Part shown: positions 55,270 through 62,982 of the stretch, piece after piece
How positions within the stretch are numbered: position 1 is the stretch's first letter
Layout: the number at the start of each line of letters is the position of its first letter
DNA from: Oceanobacter mangrovi
Lineage (GTDB): Bacteria; Pseudomonadota; Gammaproteobacteria; Pseudomonadales; Oceanobacteraceae
Reading direction: 5' to 3'
Length of the DNA stretch: 64,000 nucleotides
Assembly: GCF_019740315.1 (NCBI RefSeq)
Contig: NZ_JAHXZR010000006.1
Coordinates: 124,001-188,000, forward strand
The notes under the pieces: generated by a model
The model's input: only the letters and a program-made list of their open reading frames with translations
What the model was told of the DNA's origin: nothing
Databases searched by the model: none
Position numbers and translations under genes: made by a program

Positions 55270-55788
55270 TCAGTATTGGTCAGCCTGCTTGTCGATTGAA
55301 GCGTACACTTCAACGGAGCCGTCGTTGTTCAGCTGCAACACCTGATAGGGCATAAACTTGTCACCCACTTCCATGCCCGGACTGCCCACCGGCATCGCGG
55401 GCACCGTCAGTCCATGGCCGCCCGCTGGCGGATTGGCCAGGAATTGCTGCACCAGTTTGGCTGGCACATGACCTTCAAACACATAACCGGCTGCGGACAC
55501 GGCCGTGTGGCAGGATCGCAGTTGTGGGCTGATACCGTAGAACTGCTTCACTTCACCCATGTTGGCCGACATACGGACATCCAGATTCAAACCGCTTTGT
55601 TCAACGTGTTTGACCCAGTCAGTGCAACAGCCGCAGTTAGGGTCCTTGTAAACCACCAGATCGCTCTGTTCCTGCGTCTGGGCCTGTGTATTTGGGGCCT
55701 GTGTCTTTTGAGTCAGTGTTTCTTGTGCCAGAGCCGCTTGCCCACCGGCCAGCGTAGCGATCAATAGAAAAGCCGCACGTTTGATCAT
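55270..55788 (-). CDS. DUF411 putative metal-binding protein, secreted
   Basis: About 172 residues. Signal peptide MIKRAAFLLIATLAGGQAALA, then a Gln/Thr-rich linker, then a DUF411 domain: VVYKDPNCGCCTDWVKH with three cysteines in a CxCC cluster, SCHTAVSAAGYVFEGHVPA and a Gly/Pro-rich C-terminal part with Met residues. Family members are associated with copper or silver resistance. ATG at 55788 follows AGGTGATTCAT. It is 32 bases after the kinase stop on the same strand, so it is probably the last gene of the redox operon. Confidence 0.88.
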   Translation of the reverse strand: MIKRAAFLLIATLAGGQAALAQETLTQKTQAPNTQAQTQEQSDLVVYKDPNCGCCTDWVKHVEQSGLNLDVRMSANMGEVKQFYGISPQLRSCHTAVSAAGYVFEGHVPAKLVQQFLANPPAGGHGLTVPAMPVGSPGMEVGDKFMPYQVLQLNNDGSVEVYASIDKQADQY

Positions 55789-55820
55789 ATGAATCACCTG
55801 TTCAATCTGTCTGAACGGAA

Positions 55821-57293
55821 TCAGACCACACTAACCAAATCATTACCACGAGCTGGGTCACTGCCATCAGCCTCGGCCAGCGTGAACCACAAGCGTACCT
55901 CCAGGCCGCCAGCAGCAGGCAACACAAACTCCAGCCGACCGCCATGCACCCGCATGATGCGGGCAGTAATCGCCAACCCCAAACCACTGCCGCGGGCATC
56001 CGCCTGCCCCAGCCGGAAAAATGGTGCTGCCAACTGCCCCAGCATCGCCGCAGGTACGCCCGGCCCATGATCCCGCACGCTGACGGCCACTTCGCCAATG
56101 CCAGCCAGCAAGCTGATATCCAGCTGACCGCCGCCATAACGCACAGCATTGGTAATCAGATTATTGAGCGCGACCTCTGCCAGCGGCAGATTCACCTCAA
56201 CAAGGCTGTTCACCTTGTCATCCAGACGACTGTCCAGCACAGCACCCTGATGCTCCAGTTGCTGATAACGACCGGCAATAACCCGCCGAGTCAACTCAGC
56301 CAAATCAACCCGGCTGAGAATCCCGGCATCCAGAGAGCCTTCCAGCCGCGCCAGCATGAGCATGTGTTCGACCAGCCGCTGCGAGCGATCAATACCTGCC
56401 TGCAAATCCATCACCAGGTCGTTGGCCACCGTCAGTCGATCAGCGCCCAGCAACACAGATTGCTGATGAATCTGCTTTTGCAGCTGCTGGGCTTGCAGCT
56501 TCAGTACGCTCAGTGGTGTGCGCAGCTCATGGGCAGCATCCGCCACAAAGCGCCGCTCACGACTGATACCATCGGTTAGGCGTTCAAACAGCTGATTGAG
56601 CGTAGTCACCGGCGCCAATAATTCGGCCGGATAATTCGCCGTATCAATGGCATCCAGATTGCGGATCGAGCGCCGGGTCAGCGCCTGCTTGAGCGACAAT
56701 AGCGGCCGCAAGCCAAAATCCACCGCGTTGACCAGCGCCAGCGCGGCAAAAATCAGGCAAAAGATACTGCTGAGAATCCACACCTGGGCGAGATTGCTGT
56801 CCACTTCCTCACGCGCCTGGGGAATTTCGCCGACCAGCAACCAGGCTTGCAGCTCGTCCAGCCGGGTCGCAAACACGCTCCACTCGTTGCCATTACGACC
56901 GATATGGTGAAGACCAGACTGCAATGGCGAGATGGCATAGGCCGGGCTGTTATCCGTTTTGACCAGCAATTCAGTGCCATCCAGCGTCCACAACTGCACC
57001 AGAATCTTTTTTTCGTAAGGCTGCACACGCTCGGGAACGTCATCAAGGTCGGCCATCAGGTGCGCCAGATTGCTCTGCATTTCGGCCCGTGACGACAGTT
57101 CGTAGTGGCGATTCAGCAGGTGTTTCAGCACCCGGGTAGTCGTCACCAAATGAGCGTCGAACACTTCGTCAACTTCATGACGAACGATCCAGCTGCCGGT
57201 GATGGCGTTGAAAAAAAGCGTCGCCAGCAGCACCAGCAACAACAGCCGCAGCAGGATATGACGAATGGAATGAGTGGCTTTCGTCACCGTCAC
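55821..57293 (-). CDS. two-component sensor kinase, QseC/PmrB-like
   Basis: 490-residue membrane kinase. Transmembrane helices at about 12-34 and 170-190 flank a periplasmic sensor of roughly 135 residues. HAMP-like linker 195-245, HisKA with His255 in DAAHELRTPLSV, and HATPase about 360-470 (LITNAVRYG, DHGPGVP, GSGLGLAI). The GTG start overlaps the regulator's TGA by four bases (GTGA). Partner of the OmpR-type regulator encoded just upstream; both lie inside the redox operon. Confidence 0.93.
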   Translation of the reverse strand: MTVTKATHSIRHILLRLLLLVLLATLFFNAITGSWIVRHEVDEVFDAHLVTTTRVLKHLLNRHYELSSRAEMQSNLAHLMADLDDVPERVQPYEKKILVQLWTLDGTELLVKTDNSPAYAISPLQSGLHHIGRNGNEWSVFATRLDELQAWLLVGEIPQAREEVDSNLAQVWILSSIFCLIFAALALVNAVDFGLRPLLSLKQALTRRSIRNLDAIDTANYPAELLAPVTTLNQLFERLTDGISRERRFVADAAHELRTPLSVLKLQAQQLQKQIHQQSVLLGADRLTVANDLVMDLQAGIDRSQRLVEHMLMLARLEGSLDAGILSRVDLAELTRRVIAGRYQQLEHQGAVLDSRLDDKVNSLVEVNLPLAEVALNNLITNAVRYGGGQLDISLLAGIGEVAVSVRDHGPGVPAAMLGQLAAPFFRLGQADARGSGLGLAITARIMRVHGGRLEFVLPAAGGLEVRLWFTLAEADGSDPARGNDLVSVV

Positions 57294-57949
57294 GCCACCG
57301 AACCAAGCCGGTAACCCAGTCCGCGTACGGTGGTGATCACACCCGTGCCGAGTTTTTTGCGCAAGTGATGGACATGAACTTCGATGGCGTTGCTACCCAG
57401 TTCTTCGTCCCAGTTATAGAGGGTTTCTTCCAGCTGGCGGCGGGTAAAAACCTGTTCCGGCTTGTGCAGCAGGGTTTCCAGCAACATCAGTTCCCGGCGT
57501 GATAATTCAACCGGCATACCGTGCAGGGTAACCCGGTGGGATCGCTGATCCAGCTTCAGGCCATCAATGCCGATTTCACAGCGCAGCTGCCCCTGGCGAC
57601 GGCCGAGCGCCCGGATACGGGCGCACAGCTCATCGAAATCGAAGGGTTTGAGCAGGTAATCGTCCGCTCCGGCATCCAGCCCGGCGACCCGATCATCGAT
57701 GCCGTCACGGGCGGTCAATAACAGCACCGGCACGTCCAGCCGCTGCTGGCGGATTTCCCGCAAACAACGGATACCGTCCTTGCCTGGCAAACCAATATCG
57801 AGAATCAGCAGCTCATATTCCCCCTGCTGCAACATCGCCAGCACCTGCATGCCGTCCTTGAGCCAGTCGACAACGTGACATTCCCGTTCCAGCGCCGCCT
57901 GCAAGCCGGAGCCGAGCATCAAATCATCTTCAACCAGCAGTAATCTCAT
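57290..57949 (-). CDS. OmpR-family response regulator, QseB/PmrA-like
   Basis: 219 residues. REC domain with phosphorylation Asp51 (LLILDIGLPG) and Lys in LLKPFDFDEL; winged-helix DNA-binding domain about 125-215 (SRRELMLLETLLHKPEQVFTR, and VHVHHLRKKLG in the recognition region). QseB and PmrA bind direct repeats of the CTTAA type. Such a repeat, doubled into a perfect palindrome, lies at the operon start (61055-61094), which makes autoregulation likely. The start overlaps the apbE end by 20 bases. Confidence 0.92.
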   Translation of the reverse strand: MRLLLVEDDLMLGSGLQAALERECHVVDWLKDGMQVLAMLQQGEYELLILDIGLPGKDGIRCLREIRQQRLDVPVLLLTARDGIDDRVAGLDAGADDYLLKPFDFDELCARIRALGRRQGQLRCEIGIDGLKLDQRSHRVTLHGMPVELSRRELMLLETLLHKPEQVFTRRQLEETLYNWDEELGSNAIEVHVHHLRKKLGTGVITTVRGLGYRLGSVA

Positions 57950-58844
57950 CGCGATAAATCCAGTAGGTCACTTCTTGTTGTTGCAGAAAGGCTTCTGCTC
58001 CGGCGCCCTGCAGCGCGGCCAGCGTCGACAGCATACCCGCCTGGGTACAGGTACTGGCGGCCACGGTCACCGATGCCGGTGCCCGCCGTACCGGCCAGCC
58101 TGTCAGTGGATCCAGAATATGGCTGTAACGCACACCATCACGCTGTAAATAGCGATATTGGTTGCCACTGGTCGCCAGCGCTCCCTGCTGCATTTGCAGG
58201 GTTTGTGGCCGACCATCACTGCCATTATCAATCGCCACCAACCAGGCAACACCATTACGACGACGGCCATGACAACGCAGGTCGCCACCAAAGTTGACCA
58301 GCAAACTCATGCTGGTTTGCCGCGCCAGCAGTTCAGTGACGGCATCCACCGCGTATTCCTTGCCGATGCCGCCAAGATCGAGTTCCATGCCGACCGGCAG
58401 CGTCAGTACCGGCGATTGCCAGTCGAGTTTTGGCCAGCCCACCAGCTGGCGTATTTCATCGACCTGGGCATGGCTTGGCAAATGATCAGACTGATCAAAC
58501 TGCCACACCCGCCGTAACACACCCGAAGTAACATCAAAGCGTCCCTCCGACAGGGCATGCAGACTGGCTGCAAAATCCAGCAAGCGGGCAGTTTCATCAT
58601 CCAGCTGGATGGGTTCACCGGCCTGCCGATGAATCCGGCTGATCACACTGTCGTCCCGATAACGGGAATATTTACGCTCAATACGCCAGGCTTCATCACG
58701 GGCTTGCGTCAGCAAATCCAACACCAGCGGCATATCGGTACTGTCAAACAAGACTTCACAGGGGCAACCCAGGGCCTGAAAACGTCCAACGCTGTAATCA
58801 CCATACTCCATTAACTGGATTGCCGGAGCTTTTACGACCACCAT
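57930..58844 (-). CDS. apbE: ApbE-family FAD:protein FMN transferase
   Basis: Attaches FMN to Thr/Ser in target proteins using FAD. 304 residues. Family marks: SRYRDDSVISRIHRQ near 61-75, GRFDVTSGVLRRVW, ELDLGGIGKEYAVD near 154-167, LLVNFGGDLRCHG near 181-193, and SHILDPLTGWPV near 241-252 with the catalytic metal-binding Asp. No signal peptide or lipobox is visible (it begins MVVVKAPAIQLMEYGDY), although many ApbE proteins are exported lipoproteins, so cytoplasmic action is possible. It sits 20 bases after the DUF3570 gene, the best candidate for its target. Confidence 0.93.
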   Translation of the reverse strand: MVVVKAPAIQLMEYGDYSVGRFQALGCPCEVLFDSTDMPLVLDLLTQARDEAWRIERKYSRYRDDSVISRIHRQAGEPIQLDDETARLLDFAASLHALSEGRFDVTSGVLRRVWQFDQSDHLPSHAQVDEIRQLVGWPKLDWQSPVLTLPVGMELDLGGIGKEYAVDAVTELLARQTSMSLLVNFGGDLRCHGRRRNGVAWLVAIDNGSDGRPQTLQMQQGALATSGNQYRYLQRDGVRYSHILDPLTGWPVRRAPASVTVAASTCTQAGMLSTLAALQGAGAEAFLQQQEVTYWIYRDEITAG

Positions 58845-58864
58845 TCAGGGCCTCCGGACAATCA

Positions 58865-60346
58865 TTACCAATGAAAACTATAGCGTGCCCGCAGCCACCA
58901 GGCGCGCGTCTCGGCGAACTGATCCATGCCGCTCAGGTCACTACCCTGTGGTACGTCAATATGCCGGTTGTTATCGATCTGGCGATAGCGCTCCAGGGCG
59001 ATACTCAACTCGCTGTTGTCTGCCATTTGATAACCCAGTTGCAATCCGGTCGTGACAGCGCTGAAGGCCCCCAAACGCCCGTCCGCCGAAGCGTATTTCA
59101 GCTGTGGCACATAGCCCTGGCCGACCACAGTGACATCCGATCCGGCCTGCAGAAACGGCTTGTAAAAATCCGCTGCGGTTTGCCGATACCAGCGATAGTG
59201 CGGCTTCAGATACCAGTTCGAACCCAGCTGCCAGTGCAGCGACATATCTGCGGTATGCGATCGAATCCCCCAGTCGTCGGTCATATAACGCCAGGAGGTA
59301 TCCAGTACATCATCGTTGGTCAGCGCCAGTTTGTTCTGCCAATAGAAGGTGTATTTGGTGCGCTGCTCTGGTCGTGATTCATACAGATACAGATAGCTGT
59401 CAATGCTGTCGATCAGATTGCCGTCCGCGGCTACCGTCAGAAACTTGTAGGGATCGGCCTGATAACCGGAAGCATGACTGACACCCAGATTAAAACGGCT
59501 GATCCAGCGACGCGTAAAAACCTGACTTAGCCCAAGGCTGAGATCCGCAACGGTTTTGGATTCCTGCTCCGAAACAATCGACGCCTGATCATAACGACTG
59601 AGCGCCTTACGGGTGCCGCCATGGGGCGTAATGATGTCGTACTCCAGATTGGTTCCCAGCGACAGCGTGGTGTTTTTATTATTCAGCTCACGGGCAATGG
59701 CACCATTCACGCTGTAGGAGGTGAAGTCGCTTTCAGTCGAATACGAACCACCAACGCTGGCTTGCCAGACTGGCGTCAGTTTGGTGGTCCAGCCCAGTCC
59801 AACCACATAACGCTGGTCTTCGAATGACTGATCGAGCGGCCGCTCGCCCGCCGCTGCTGTATAAGTGCTGCCGCCACCCTCTCCGTCATCGTCGTCATCA
59901 TGATCGGTGCGACTGCTACTGGAGGGCGAACTGCGGGTCATGCTGACCGCCGACGTCGAATAGTCGGAATAGGAAGACGCCGTGATGCCAGCAGACGAGG
60001 CAGAGGTGAAAGTCTGTGGTTTGTTGGCGGGCATGGCACCGTTGGGCGACGCACCAGTGAGAGTGTCATACACCAGATGAATACGCAGACTGGTGTCTTC
60101 ATCCACTTGCCGGACAAAATCCAGTGCTGGCTCAACCGCACTGACCCGGTCGTCGGCCTCCTGATAGATCAGCAAGCCGGAATCCACCTGCCAGCCTTGA
60201 TCGGCTGCTTCCGCACTGTGCCCCAGCAAGGTCGCTGTCGCCAGCGCCAATTGACCAGCCACTGAGGCTGCCGTTAGCCGTCGATCACCGCTGGCATCAG
60301 GCTTGCGGCTGCCAGAACTGCCGGACGTTGAGTGATTCAGTTGCAT
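58865..60346 (-). CDS. DUF3570 protein, putative outer-membrane beta-barrel
   Basis: 493 residues. A long N-region with Arg-Arg precedes a signal peptide (LTAASVAGQLALATATLLGHSAEA, cleavage near residue 48). The mature part alternates hydrophobic and polar strands and ends with the aromatic residues FHW, a typical barrel C-terminus. A Ser/Asp-rich low-complexity stretch with DDDDDGEGGG lies at about 135-160. Residues 94-100 read D-T-L-T-G-A-S, close to the ApbE flavinylation consensus seen in NqrC and RnfG. Its ATG overlaps the DUF4266 stop by ten bases. Function unknown. Confidence 0.82.
   Translation of the reverse strand: MQLNHSTSGSSGSRKPDASGDRRLTAASVAGQLALATATLLGHSAEAADQGWQVDSGLLIYQEADDRVSAVEPALDFVRQVDEDTSLRIHLVYDTLTGASPNGAMPANKPQTFTSASSAGITASSYSDYSTSAVSMTRSSPSSSSRTDHDDDDDGEGGGSTYTAAAGERPLDQSFEDQRYVVGLGWTTKLTPVWQASVGGSYSTESDFTSYSVNGAIARELNNKNTTLSLGTNLEYDIITPHGGTRKALSRYDQASIVSEQESKTVADLSLGLSQVFTRRWISRFNLGVSHASGYQADPYKFLTVAADGNLIDSIDSYLYLYESRPEQRTKYTFYWQNKLALTNDDVLDTSWRYMTDDWGIRSHTADMSLHWQLGSNWYLKPHYRWYRQTAADFYKPFLQAGSDVTVVGQGYVPQLKYASADGRLGAFSAVTTGLQLGYQMADNSELSIALERYRQIDNNRHIDVPQGSDLSGMDQFAETRAWWLRARYSFHW
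60047..60067 (-). other. candidate flavinylation site in the DUF3570 protein
   Basis: Encodes residues Asp94 to Ser100 (DTLTGAS) followed by P-N-G. ApbE-modified proteins carry D-x-x-[ST]-G-A-[ST] with FMN on the last Ser/Thr or nearby Thr. Observed motif; the modification is inference. Confidence 0.5.
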
Positions 60347-60561
60347 CCGCAGCCTCCGCCACCAAAGCCGCGACCACCGGAGCTGGCCTCTTTGCTGAAA
60401 TAGGTATGATCTTCATAACCCATGATGATGGCATCACCATCGAGCGACATTTGCGGCTTGGCCAACAGGTCGCGCTGCCAGGGTTTGACCCCGGCACAGC
60501 CGCTTAACTGGCTCAACAACACCAGCGCGGCCACGACTGAAAGAATTTTTTTATTCATCAA
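60337..60561 (-). CDS. DUF4266 small lipoprotein
   Basis: 74 residues. Lipobox LSGC after a hydrophobic stretch (VAALVLLSQLSG), then GVKPWQRDLLAKPQMSL, then YEDHTYFSKEASSGG, and a glycine-rich end GGGGCGCN with two cysteines. Signal peptidase II processing would leave a short envelope lipoprotein of about 52 residues. The conserved C-terminal Cys pair next to a thioredoxin gene and DsbD suggests it is a thiol substrate. Overlaps the TlpA-like gene by four bases (ATGA). Confidence 0.85.
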   Translation of the reverse strand: MMNKKILSVVAALVLLSQLSGCAGVKPWQRDLLAKPQMSLDGDAIIMGYEDHTYFSKEASSGGRGFGGGGCGCN

Positions 60562-61010
60562 TGTGACTCCAGCAGCTGGCGAATTTCGTGCTCGTATTGT
60601 TTTTCTTCATCCTTGCGGAAGCCGAGATGGCGCTTGACGGCATTGCCATCACGGTCAATCAGAAAACTGGTCGGCATGGTTTCAATGCCAAAGTATTCCG
60701 CCAGCTTGCCGTCCGGGTCGCGCTCAATACGAAAGTCGCTGGGGAATTGCTTGAGGAATTGCTGGTACAGCTCGGCTTCCTGATCAAGATTGACGGCAAT
60801 CACTTCCAGACCCTGGTCGGCGTAACGACGATGCATTTTCTGCATCCAGGGAAACGACTCCCGACACGGCCCGCACCAGGACGCCCAGAAATCCAGATAG
60901 ACAACCCTGCCCTTGAGGGCATCGAAATCAACTTCTGCCTGGCTGCTGGCGGGCAACCAGCTCAGCCCCGTTAACATCAGCGTCAGGCACAACGACACAG
61001 CAGATCTCAT
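60558..61010 (-). CDS. TlpA-like thioredoxin, exported
   Basis: 150-residue periplasmic thiol-disulfide protein. Signal peptide CLTLMLTGLSWLPASSQA; active site W45-C46-G47-P48-C49; cis-Pro motif in ETMPTSFLIDRDG near 115-127. Fold and length fit TlpA/ResA. Probably kept reduced by DsbD encoded divergently. First gene of the seven-gene redox operon. ATG preceded by GGAGACGCTGAGT. Confidence 0.92.
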   Translation of the reverse strand: MRSAVSLCLTLMLTGLSWLPASSQAEVDFDALKGRVVYLDFWASWCGPCRESFPWMQKMHRRYADQGLEVIAVNLDQEAELYQQFLKQFPSDFRIERDPDGKLAEYFGIETMPTSFLIDRDGNAVKRHLGFRKDEEKQYEHEIRQLLESH

Positions 61011-61054
61011 ACTCAGCGTCTCCGCAACATGGAGCCGCCATTGTGTGATCTCTC

Positions 61055-61094
61055 CCTTAAGGAGTGCTTAAGACGTGTTAAGCACTCCTTAAGG
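61055..61094. promoter_or_regulatory. PmrA/QseB-type double box in the tlpA/dsbD divergent region
   Basis: A perfect 17-base inverted repeat (61055-61071 and 61078-61094) with a six-base centre. Each arm reads CTTAAG-GAGTG-CTTAA, that is two CTTAAG half-sites with five bases between, the spacing of PmrA boxes. It lies 45 bases before the tlpA-like start and 52 bases before dsbD. Binding by the regulator at 57290-57949 is inferred. Confidence 0.75.
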
Positions 61095-61145
61095 CAGCCG
61101 TTCCATGATGGCACTCCGTTTTGTCTGATCCGGTATGGAGCCATC

Positions 61146-62978
61146 ATGGTGTTGAGGTTTGCGCTGTTGTTATTACTGACTGGCGGGTTGTTGCCGTTAT
61201 CCGCCCAAGCGTTACCCAGCCTGCAGCAGCTGGATGCCGATCCGGATTTTTTACCGGTTGACCAGGCGTTTCAGCCACAGGTACAGGCAACCGCTGACGG
61301 TTGGCAGGTGCATTTTGAGATTGCGCCGGGCTACTACCTCTACCAGCAGCGCATCAAGACAACGCCAGCAGCGGACGTCCGTTTTGTCCAGGCTGCAGAA
61401 ACCAAGCAGGACAAGAATTTTGGTGAAGTGCAGGTCTACCATCGTCAGCTGGATCTGGTAATTACCAGCCAGCCTGCAGCCCTGACACTCAGCTATCAGG
61501 GCTGTTCCGAACATCAGTTGTGCTACCCGCCACAGACCTTGTTGCTACAGCCGGGCGGCAGTCAGGCAGCGGCCCAGCCAACCTTATCCAGCCAGACTGG
61601 AAATCTCCCGGGCGTGAGTACTACGCCAGTCAGCATCAATGCTGCACCGGTTCCAACGGTAACCCCACCCAATAGTCCAGACAGCCTGTTTTCCGGTAAT
61701 CCGCTGATGGTTCTGCTGGGCTTTCTGTTATTGGGAGCCGGGTTGTCGCTGACGCCCTGTGTGTTTCCGATGGTGCCGATTCTGTCGAGCATTATTGCCG
61801 GGCAAGCAGCCACAGCACTGTCTACCCGCCGTGGTTTCACGCTGTCACTGGCCTATGTGATTGGCATGGCGGCGTCCTACGCCCTGCTGGGCGCGCTGGT
61901 GGCCAGCTTTGGTGCCAGCCTCAACCTGACTGCCTGGACCCAGTCGCCGCTGGTTCTGGGGTTTGCGGCAGCGCTGTTCGCGCTATTGTCGCTGTCGATG
62001 TTCGGGCTGTTTGAACTGCAGTTACCGGCTTTTTTGCGCAACCGTCTGAATCAGCTGAGCCAACGTCAGCAAGGTGGTCAGCTGGTGAGTGTGGCGATCA
62101 TGGGATTTCTGTCGGCGCTGGTGGTGTCGCCCTGCGTTTCTGCGCCATTGGCCGGGGCACTGATTTACCTCAGTACCACCGGCAATGTGCTGATTGGGGC
62201 CAGCGCCCTTTTCGTACTCGGCATCGGCATGGGCTTGCCCTTGCTGATCATCGGCCTCAGTGGCGGCAAATGGTTACCCAGGGCAGGGGCCTGGATGATA
62301 GTGATCCGGCAGTTTTTCGGCGTCGCCATGCTGGCAGTTGCCATTGCCTTGCTGGCGCGGTTTTTACCAACTTCTATCAGCATGCTGCTGGCCGCAGTGC
62401 TGGCGATTGGCAGCGGTATTTATATGGGCGCACTGGAAGCCGCTGCCGGGGGCATGGCCCGCCTGATCAAAACACTTGGCGTCCTGCTGTTGTTGGTGGG
62501 TATTGGCTGGCTGCTGGGTGCAGCCCGTGGCAGCAATAACTGGTTGCAGCCGCTCGCCAGCCCGGCCGGCTCTGCCAGCAATATGGTGAATAATCCACTG
62601 CGCCAGCCGGGGGCTGTCAGCGTTCCGGTGTTCGAATCCCCCGCCGCCCTGCTGGCCAGTGTGCGTGACAGCGGCGACCAGCGCCCGCTGTTACTCGATT
62701 TTGCCGCCGACTGGTGTACCAGTTGTGTCGAAATGGACGAGCTGTTACAGCAAGCGGAGGTTCAGCCGGGGCTGCAGCAGTATCAGTTGCTGCGCCTCGA
62801 CATTAGCAACAGTACCGCCGAACAACGCCAGTTGATGAGCCAGTTGGGCATCTTTGGCCCGCCAGCGCTGCAGATGCTGGACACGGCTGGCAAGTCACGC
62901 GGGCCTGCCATGCAAGGGCTGCCAACCACAATCGAATTGAAAACCTGGCTGCAGCAAGGAATACAGCAACAGCCGTAG
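61146..62978 (+). CDS. dsbD: thiol:disulfide interchange protein DsbD
   Basis: Transfers electrons from cytoplasmic thioredoxin across the membrane to periplasmic thiol proteins. About 610 residues in three domains. N-terminal periplasmic domain with C120 and C126 (YQGCSEHQLCYPP) after a signal peptide; eight-helix membrane domain with LTPCVFPMVPIL and VSPCVSAPLAGAL carrying the paired cysteines; C-terminal thioredoxin domain with DWCTSCVEM. ATG at 61146 with GGAG seven bases upstream is preferred over 61029. Divergent from the TlpA-like operon and sharing its regulatory palindrome. Confidence 0.94.
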   Translation: MVLRFALLLLLTGGLLPLSAQALPSLQQLDADPDFLPVDQAFQPQVQATADGWQVHFEIAPGYYLYQQRIKTTPAADVRFVQAAETKQDKNFGEVQVYHRQLDLVITSQPAALTLSYQGCSEHQLCYPPQTLLLQPGGSQAAAQPTLSSQTGNLPGVSTTPVSINAAPVPTVTPPNSPDSLFSGNPLMVLLGFLLLGAGLSLTPCVFPMVPILSSIIAGQAATALSTRRGFTLSLAYVIGMAASYALLGALVASFGASLNLTAWTQSPLVLGFAAALFALLSLSMFGLFELQLPAFLRNRLNQLSQRQQGGQLVSVAIMGFLSALVVSPCVSAPLAGALIYLSTTGNVLIGASALFVLGIGMGLPLLIIGLSGGKWLPRAGAWMIVIRQFFGVAMLAVAIALLARFLPTSISMLLAAVLAIGSGIYMGALEAAAGGMARLIKTLGVLLLLVGIGWLLGAARGSNNWLQPLASPAGSASNMVNNPLRQPGAVSVPVFESPAALLASVRDSGDQRPLLLDFAADWCTSCVEMDELLQQAEVQPGLQQYQLLRLDISNSTAEQRQLMSQLGIFGPPALQMLDTAGKSRGPAMQGLPTTIELKTWLQQGIQQQP

Positions 62979-62982
62979 CCGA

